From a bacterium (GTDB taxonomy: Bacteria; Actinomycetota; Thermoleophilia; Solirubrobacterales; 70-9), in assembly GCA_023251935.1 (NCBI GenBank), contig JAHEXV010000022.1, forward strand, positions 1-34,958: a DNA stretch of 34,958 nt, read 5' to 3'. The translations under genes were made by a program, and so were the position numbers. Within the stretch, counting starts at the first letter, position 1. Every line of letters begins with the position of its first letter. This document shows positions 30,007 through 34,958 of the stretch, one piece after another. The notes under the pieces are model-generated. The model did not search any database. It saw only the letters and a program-made list of their open reading frames with translations, and was not told the DNA's origin.

Positions 30007-31261
30007 TGGTCGGGCGACCACGGGCGTTCGCGACGGCGGCCTTCACCGCTTCCGCCATCCCCTCGGCCGGCGCGGGGTAGGAATAGGCCGCCCCGCCCTC
30101 GCGATCGGGCACCCGAAGCTCGCCGGCCGACGCCTTGCGCAGGGCGCGAACGATCGCCGGTACGTCGTCGGCGGCGACTGCCTCGCCACCCAGCTCGGCC
30201 ACCACCCGCCCCGCCTCGGTACCCGCGGCCAGCGCGAGAATCGGCTTGCCGGCGGCCAGATATTCGAACAGCTTGAAGTTGAGCAGCTGGGTGCGCCGGG
30301 GGGAGGCGACCAGCAGCAGGGCGTCGGCGGAGCGCTGAAGGGCGAGCGCCTCGGAGCGAGGCAGGCTCCCGGCGATCACGATCCGGGCCGGCGAGACGTC
30401 GGTCCGCATCAGGGCGGCCTCGTCCTCGGTCAGCGGGCCGGCCAGAACCAGCTCCAGGTGTGAGGCGGCTTCGGGATCGGCGCGGGCGAGCTCCACCAGG
30501 GCGCGTAGGAGGGGGGCGGGATCGCGCCCGTAGCTGCCGAAGCGACCGGTGTAGACGAGCGAGGTGCGGTCCGGGTCCAGGATTCGCGCCGCGACCTCGC
30601 CGCCGGTCGGGGTCGCCAGCTCGGGGTCCCAGCCGTTCGGGACCAGCCGCGGCTCGATCCCGAGGCGCGCCCGGAGGTCGTCGGCGGCGGGGCGGCTGAC
30701 GCAGACCACCGCGTCGGCCGAGGTCAGCCAGCGGCGCTCCAGGGACTCGTCGAGACGGCGCTGGGCCGCGGTTCCGAACGGGGGGCGAAGCGGCTCGAAG
30801 GTCCAGGCGTCGCGGAGGTCGACGAGCCAGGCCACGCCCCGGCGAGACAGGGCTCGGCCGATCGCGTGGACCGACTCGGGCGGCGAGCTGGTGATCACGC
30901 AGTCGAAGCGCTCTCGGCGGTTCAGCTGCAGCGCCCGCCGGCGCGCGAACGGGGCCCAGGCGGCGATCAGCGGCTCAGGCACGATCACCCTGCTGAGCGG
31001 GTGGGGTCGCCCCGGGTAGGTGTCCGCGTCGAACAGCGCGTCGACGCGATCGTGGCCGTGCAGGCGGGCGCGCAGGCGTTGGAGGTCGGCGGCGCGAACG
31101 ACGCCCTCCTCGGCCGCGTCTTCCGCAGCCCCGTAGGCGGAGGTTGTCAGGACCGTGACCCGATGCCCGAGACGGCGAAGCCACTTCGCCATCGTCGCCG
31201 GGCGGTGGGCGCCCGTGTCGCGACACGGCGGATAGAAGTAGGCGACCAGGAGCAGGTTCAT
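29984..31261 (-). CDS. GT4-family glycosyltransferase, 425 aa
   Basis: A GT-B fold glycosyltransferase. The N-terminal domain starts MNLLLVAYFYPPCRDTGAHR with the glycine/histidine loop, then GHRVTVLT. The C-terminal domain has LVYTGRFGSYGRDPAPLLRA, LVLAGPLTEDE, VIAGSLPRSEALALQRSADA and LLNFKLFEYLAAGKPILAL, where the KxxEYxAAGKP form replaces the usual E-x7-E block. The sugar donor is unknown. ATG at 31261 overlaps the stop of the preceding glycosyltransferase by 4 bases (ATGA), so they are co-translated. A role in cell-surface polysaccharide is inferred from the UDP-xylose synthase gene upstream. Confidence 0.88.
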   Translation of the reverse strand: MNLLLVAYFYPPCRDTGAHRPATMAKWLRRLGHRVTVLTTSAYGAAEDAAEEGVVRAADLQRLRARLHGHDRVDALFDADTYPGRPHPLSRVIVPEPLIAAWAPFARRRALQLNRRERFDCVITSSPPESVHAIGRALSRRGVAWLVDLRDAWTFEPLRPPFGTAAQRRLDESLERRWLTSADAVVCVSRPAADDLRARLGIEPRLVPNGWDPELATPTGGEVAARILDPDRTSLVYTGRFGSYGRDPAPLLRALVELARADPEAASHLELVLAGPLTEDEAALMRTDVSPARIVIAGSLPRSEALALQRSADALLLVASPRRTQLLNFKLFEYLAAGKPILALAAGTEAGRVVAELGGEAVAADDVPAIVRALRKASAGELRVPDREGGAAYSYPAPAEGMAEAVKAAVANARGRPTTEAFGTP

Positions 31262-32442
31262 CGCGCCCCGGCTCGGCGTTCGGCGATCGCCTCGGCGTAG
31301 GCCTCGTCCATCCGGTCGATCAACCGCGGCCAGCTCCACAGCCGCACGGCCCGCTCGCGGCCGGCTGTGCCCATGCGGCCGCGCCCGTCCGGTCCGGCGG
31401 CGATCAGGCGCCGGACCGCGTTCGCGACCGCCTCCGGGTCACCGGGCTCGACCAACAGCCCGGTCTCCCCGTCGTCCACCACCGCTCGGACGCCCGGGTA
31501 CTCGGTGGCGATGGTCGCCAGGCCGCACGCCATCGCCTCGATCAGCACGATCCCGAACGACTCGGGCGGCTCGGTGGTGAGCAGGAAGAGGTCGGCGGCG
31601 CGCAGCACCCCCGGCAGCTCCGAGTGGGGCACCGGGCCCAGGAAGTGGACCCGCTCGCCGATCCCGGCGGCGGCCGCCTGGGCGCGGAACTCGTCGAGCA
31701 GCTCGCCGCCGCTGGCGACGATCAGGTGGACGCGCTCGTCCCCCAGCCCCGCCAGCGCGGCGATCGCGACGTCGAGTCGCTTGAAGTGATGGGCGCGGTC
31801 GAGCGTCGCCGCGAAGGCGACCACGATCGCCTCCTCGCCGATCCCGAGCGAGGCGCGGAGGCCGAGCTCGTCGGGGAGCGGCGCGAACAGCTCCGTGTCG
31901 ACGCCGTTCGGCATCTCGATCAGCTTCTCGGGCCGTCGCTCGCCCGTCCGGCGCAGATAGGGAACCGAGTTGGCGTGGTCGGCGGACAGCACGCAGACGC
32001 GGTCGGCGGTGCCGATCACGATCGGCGCCACGGTCAGCTCGTAGGCGGCGAAGGCACCCCGGCGCGCTCCCTTTCCCACGAGGCGGTTCTTGTAGTGGAC
32101 CAGCAGCGCCTGGCGGCGGCGCCGTGAGCTCAAGCGGCCCAGCAGGGTCAGCTCGGCGCCGAAGATGAACGGATAGTGGAGGTGGAGCAGATCGAAGCCC
32201 TCGATCCGGGCCAGGCTCGGGATCAAGGGCGCGTTGCCGATCGCCAGCAGCGGGTCGATCCTGTGAACGACCGCCGCCCCCGGGTCGGGCGGCTCGCCCT
32301 CGGCCGGCGCCGTGAACACCTCGACGTGGTGACCCCGTTCTGCCTGGGCGGTCGCGAACCGGTAACAGGTGTTGCCTGCGCCCCCCGGGTAGGGCGGGAA
32401 CGTCGCGGTCAGGTGGGCGATCCTGAAGCTTCCGCGCGACAC
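31258..32442 (-). CDS. GT4-family glycosyltransferase, 394 aa
   Basis: Retaining GT-B glycosyltransferase. The start HLTATFPPYPGGAGNTCYRFA is the GT4 acceptor-domain loop. LLHLHYPFIFGAEL, CVLSADHANSVPYLRR and EMPNGVDTELFAP mark the domain boundary. The C-terminal part contains VIVASGGELLDEFRA-like strands, FLGPVPHSELPGVLRAADLF and the catalytic E-x7-E block PPESFGIVLIEAMACGLATI. The start is GTG at 32442, 33 bp after the end of the UDP-glucuronate decarboxylase gene. With that gene and the next glycosyltransferase it forms a three-gene polysaccharide operon. Confidence 0.91.
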   Translation of the reverse strand: MSRGSFRIAHLTATFPPYPGGAGNTCYRFATAQAERGHHVEVFTAPAEGEPPDPGAAVVHRIDPLLAIGNAPLIPSLARIEGFDLLHLHYPFIFGAELTLLGRLSSRRRRQALLVHYKNRLVGKGARRGAFAAYELTVAPIVIGTADRVCVLSADHANSVPYLRRTGERRPEKLIEMPNGVDTELFAPLPDELGLRASLGIGEEAIVVAFAATLDRAHHFKRLDVAIAALAGLGDERVHLIVASGGELLDEFRAQAAAAGIGERVHFLGPVPHSELPGVLRAADLFLLTTEPPESFGIVLIEAMACGLATIATEYPGVRAVVDDGETGLLVEPGDPEAVANAVRRLIAAGPDGRGRMGTAGRERAVRLWSWPRLIDRMDEAYAEAIAERRAGAR

Positions 32443-32475
32443 CGCAGCACCGTACCTGCGCGGAGGCTGCGCCGA

Positions 32476-33423
32476 TCAGTCGGAGGCGCCGACGAGACGC
32501 TCGACGCCCGCCTGGTCGATCGTGCGCCGAAGCCCCTCGGCCAGGTCGACCTGCGGCTCCCAGTTGAGGAGCTGCTTGGCTCGGGTGATGTCGGGCTGGC
32601 GGACCTGGGGGTCGTCCACCGGCAGGGCCTCGAAGACGATCTCCGCGCGGGACTCGGTCGCCTCGATCACCGCCTCGGCGAGCTCGAGCAGGGTCATCTC
32701 CTTCGGGTTGCCGACGTTGACCGGCAGATGCACCTCCGACTCGGCGAGCAGCTTCAGTCCGCGAATCAGGTCGTCGACGTAGCAGAAGCTCCGGGTCTGG
32801 CTGCCGTCCCCGAACACCGTCACCGGCTTGTCCTGGAGGGCCTGGCGCAGGAAGGTCGGGATCGCCCGGCCGTCGTGCGGCCTCATCCTGGCGCCGAAGG
32901 TGTTGAAGATCCGCGCGATGCAGGTGTTGACCCCCTGCTGGCGGTGATAGGCCATGGTCAGCGCCTCCGCGTAGCGCTTCGCCTCGTCGTAGACACCGCG
33001 GGGCCCGATCGGGTTGACGTGACCCCAGTAGTCCTCGGGCTGCGGGTGCACCTGCGGGTCCCCGTACACCTCGGAGGTCGAGGCGAGCAGGAACCTGGCC
33101 CGCTTCTCCTTCGCGAGGCCGAGCATGTGGTGAGTTCCGTAGGAGCCGACCTTGAGGGTATGCAGGGGCAGGCGCGCGTAGTCGATCGGGCTCGCCGGCG
33201 AGGCGAGGTGATAGACGAGGTCGACGTCCTCCTCCAGGAAGAGCGGCTCGGTCAGGTCCTGGTTGAGGAACAGGAACTCGGGGTCCCCGACGTGCTCGAT
33301 GTTCTGCAGCGAGCCGGTGTCGAGGTTGTCGATGCAGATCACCCGATGGCCCTCGGCGAGCAGCCGATCGCACAGGTGCGACCCGAGAAATCCCGCCCCG
33401 CCGGTTACCACGCAAGTACTCAT
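32476..33423 (-). CDS. UDP-glucuronate decarboxylase (UDP-xylose synthase), 315 aa
   Basis: An extended short-chain dehydrogenase that makes UDP-xylose from UDP-glucuronate. It has the NAD loop [17 protein letters not shown] (about 6-22), the family-specific [62 protein letters not shown] (YxxxK), [16 protein letters not shown] and [15 protein letters not shown]. These blocks match UXS enzymes closely and separate it from dTDP-glucose dehydratase. ATG at 33423 starts exactly at the NAD strand. The reading frame upstream is arginine- and proline-rich and unlikely to be translated. First gene of the operon with the two glycosyltransferases, supplying a pentose donor or precursor. Confidence 0.92.
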   Translation of the reverse strand: MSTCVVTGGAGFLGSHLCDRLLAEGHRVICIDNLDTGSLQNIEHVGDPEFLFLNQDLTEPLFLEEDVDLVYHLASPASPIDYARLPLHTLKVGSYGTHHMLGLAKEKRARFLLASTSEVYGDPQVHPQPEDYWGHVNPIGPRGVYDEAKRYAEALTMAYHRQQGVNTCIARIFNTFGARMRPHDGRAIPTFLRQALQDKPVTVFGDGSQTRSFCYVDDLIRGLKLLAESEVHLPVNVGNPKEMTLLELAEAVIEATESRAEIVFEALPVDDPQVRQPDITRAKQLLNWEPQVDLAEGLRRTIDQAGVERLVGASD

Positions 33424-33529
33424 CCGCGCCGGCCAGGATAGCGCCGCACAGCCTGACGTCAACGTGGTGCCGGCGGCGGTGCATGGTGGCTGGCGGGGGC
33501 GCCTCGCGGTGCGGCGGGATTGATCGGAC

Positions 33530-34114
33530 GTGAGCTCGGCCACCAACCCCGGCTCGGCGCCGACCTGCCGGACCGCGGCGGGCGGCTTCGGACGGGTCGG
33601 GACCGCCTGGCTTGGCGCGCGCGAGGCGGCCTTTCGGCGCACCGCCCGCCGCTACTCGCTGTGCTCCGATGACGCCGAGGACGCCTACCAACGGGCGGTC
33701 GAGATCCTGCTCACCAAGGCCCCCGATCGCGCCCCATCCGGGCTCGCGGCGTGGATGCAGGTGGTCACCCGACGCGAGGCGCTGGCGGTGCGGCGCTCGC
33801 GCGAGCGGCTGCTGGCCGCCACCGGCGACGAGGACGATCCGGTCGAGCGTCTGGCCTGCGGGCGCCCCGGGCCGGCCGACCGCGCCGAGCGCCGAGAGCG
33901 AGTCGAGGCGACGGCCCGCGCCCTCGCCGCGCTGAAGCCCGACGAGCGCCTCGCGATCGTCCTCCAGGCCCTCGGCTACTCCTACGCGGAGATCGGCGCA
34001 CTCTGCGGCTGGACGTACACGAAAGTGAACCGATGCTTGGCCGAGGGGCGGGCGCGACTCCGACGGCTCGCGGAGGCGTCTGGGTTCCCTGAGCGCCGGG
34101 CCACGCCCTCTTGA
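33530..34114 (+). CDS. ECF-like RNA polymerase sigma factor, 194 aa
   Basis: Sigma-70 family regulator with region 2 at about 30-65 ([20 protein letters not shown] then [11 protein letters not shown]) and region 4 at about 135-180 ([20 protein letters not shown] then [20 protein letters not shown]). A variable linker (about 95-125) is rich in Arg, Asp and Pro. No anti-sigma gene with a membrane domain is adjacent in the window. GTG at 33530 diverges from the decarboxylase gene across 106 bp. Its stop is five bases before the end of the convergent cupredoxin gene. Confidence 0.85.
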   Translation: MSSATNPGSAPTCRTAAGGFGRVGTAWLGAREAAFRRTARRYSLCSDDAEDAYQRAVEILLTKAPDRAPSGLAAWMQVVTRREALAVRRSRERLLAATGDEDDPVERLACGRPGPADRAERRERVEATARALAALKPDERLAIVLQALGYSYAEIGALCGWTYTKVNRCLAEGRARLRRLAEASGFPERRATPS

Positions 34115-34119
34115 TGCCC

Positions 34120-34590
34120 CTACTTGACCGTAAGCGTCCCGTACATCCCTTGGGCGTAATGCCCGGGGAGGTTGCAGAACGTGACGTACTTCCCGGAGGT
34201 GAGCTTGAAGGTGCCCTGCTTGGTGTCTTGCGGGGCCACGTCGGCGATCTCTCCGGCGTCTTCCCCCTTTGCCTCGAGCTTCGCCTCGTCGACCTCGCCA
34301 TCGGAGGTCGTCGGCAGGTCCGCTGGGTCGCTATTGGTCTTGGCGAGCACGAGCTCGTGCTCGACCTGGCCGTGATTCGGTGCGGTGATCGTGACCTTGC
34401 CGGCCTTTGCTGTCGCGTCGCTTGGGCTGAAGGTGTAGTCGTCCATGGTGATCTCGAGGGCTTTCCCCTGGGAGGCGCTGGTCGCCGTCGTCTGCGCCTG
34501 AGTCGTGGTGCCGTCGCCGCCCCCGCAGCCAATGGCGAGAACCGCGGCGCCTGAGATAAGTGCCCCCGAAGCGGCCAGCCGGTGCTTCAT
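34120..34590 (-). CDS. cupredoxin-domain lipoprotein, 156 aa
   Basis: A small blue-copper protein, probably anchored outside the cell membrane and moving electrons. The signal peptide ends VLAIGC, giving a likely lipidated Cys22 (the position three before it is Ala rather than the usual Leu). A disordered Thr/Ser/Gln linker follows. The type I copper ligands are visible: His78 in VEHEL, then Cys139, His144 and Met149 in FCNLPGHYAQGM, the plastocyanin/auracyanin arrangement. An extra acidic loop (DGEVDEAKLEAKGEDAGEIA) separates the first ligand from the rest. The ATG at 34590 has a strong ribosome site (AAGGGAGG). Confidence 0.92.
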   Translation of the reverse strand: MKHRLAASGALISGAAVLAIGCGGGDGTTTQAQTTATSASQGKALEITMDDYTFSPSDATAKAGKVTITAPNHGQVEHELVLAKTNSDPADLPTTSDGEVDEAKLEAKGEDAGEIADVAPQDTKQGTFKLTSGKYVTFCNLPGHYAQGMYGTLTVK

Positions 34591-34915
34591 TGCGATCGCC
34601 TCCCTTATGAGGTGGTCGTTTCCTCAGCATTCTCCGGCCGCACGGCGACGAGCCGCATCCGGTCGAACTACGGGCGTGTGTAGGTACTTTGCATCGCGCT
34701 CCTGCACGCGCCGCCATCCCCCTGGCCGGCGAGCGGGATCCGACGCTGGCGTCCAATCACGCCGGGACGGGGCAGCACCAATGGCGGCACTCACGCTGCC
34801 GGCACGGATTGGCGTCTCCTTGCGACTCCCCAATGAGACGAGGCCGCGACCTAGGGTCGCGGCCTCGGTGCTCCGAATTACGTTTCCGATCACGCTTCCG
34901 TGAACGGGGTCCTGG
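34591..34915. other. intergenic region, no gene seen
   Basis: About 325 bp between the cupredoxin start and the end of the clipped gene. The reading frames on both strands here are arginine- and proline-rich and look like noise. The cupredoxin promoter should lie in the first 100 bases. The far end carries the hairpin at 34839-34867. Confidence 0.5.
34839..34867 (-). terminator. strong hairpin terminator for the gene at the right edge
   Basis: CGAGGCCGCGACC and GGTCGCGGCCTCG form a perfect 13-bp stem with a TAG loop. On the - strand it lies about 50 bp after the stop of the clipped gene and is followed by TCTCATT. Confidence 0.65.
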
Positions 34916-34958
34916 CTACTTGACGACCTCGCAGCTGGAGGCGACGCGGTCGTTACGA
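34916..34958 (-). CDS. C-terminal end of an unidentified gene (clipped by window edge)
   Basis: The - strand reads RNDRVASSCEVVK and then TAG, with no stop up to the edge. Only 13 codons are present, so the product cannot be named. The hairpin that follows at a normal terminator distance supports this being a real gene end. A cysteine near the end would fit a secreted protein with a disulfide, but that is a guess. Confidence 0.45.
   Translation of the reverse strand, partial: RNDRVASSCEVVK

Noticed and set aside
34505-34903. + strand 132-codon frame at the right end
   Set aside because: It begins opposite the cupredoxin gene, is Arg/Pro/Ser-rich, and crosses the hairpin without any domain pattern.

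Overview
This is GC-rich, tightly packed chromosomal DNA from an actinobacterium. The mix of families (split methylmalonyl-CoA mutase, biotin-dependent carboxylase beta subunit with a candidate epsilon subunit, ACAD10/11-type dehydrogenase, MTES_1575/DUF559-type nuclease, GTG starts, many 4-base overlaps) suggests the Thermoleophilia/Solirubrobacterales group. That placement is inference. I saw no tRNA, rRNA or CRISPR array.

Layout. The left edge (1-1100) holds the tail of a transposase, two small conserved unknown proteins and a tandem repeat of about 70 bp. Then come citrate synthase (-), a UbiE/MenG-type methyltransferase overlapping a membrane protein with faint UbiA resemblance (+), a PfkB-family kinase (-), and a + strand run of a GH15 glycosidase, an NAD(P)H:quinone oxidoreductase, a DEAD-box RNA helicase, a large membrane protein and an EamA transporter. 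Bases 11930-15516 carry a HAD hydrolase, an APH-like kinase, a small ribbon-helix-helix protein and an acyl-CoA dehydrogenase. Apart from the small protein, these are the three domains of human ACAD10 as separate genes, which suggests 4-hydroxyacyl-CoA breakdown.

Bases 15538-22527 form a sulfur region: a TauE/SafE exporter, a cysteine-free Rrf2 regulator, a PHP phosphoesterase that may recycle pAp, and the overlapping operon sulfite reductase - cysH - sat - cysC (-), preceded by a dodecin gene. The sulfite reductase and TauE upstream regions share a TGACCGG(C)TTTA motif.

Bases 22567-29856 hold propionate-type metabolism: a candidate carboxylase epsilon subunit, the propionyl-CoA carboxylase beta subunit and the catalytic subunit of methylmalonyl-CoA mutase, with a degenerate HD-GYP protein and two unknown proteins between them. 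Between the epsilon and beta genes sit an ornithine cyclodeaminase-family gene and a DUF559-type nuclease gene. The nuclease gene is bracketed by 39-bp imperfect palindromes in inverted orientation, with a third copy nearby. This looks like a small mobile cassette and is one of the two strongest candidates for something undescribed.

The right end (29984-34958) encodes two GT4 glycosyltransferases and a UDP-glucuronate decarboxylase (surface polysaccharide), an ECF-like sigma factor, a cupredoxin lipoprotein, and the clipped end of one more gene followed by a strong hairpin.
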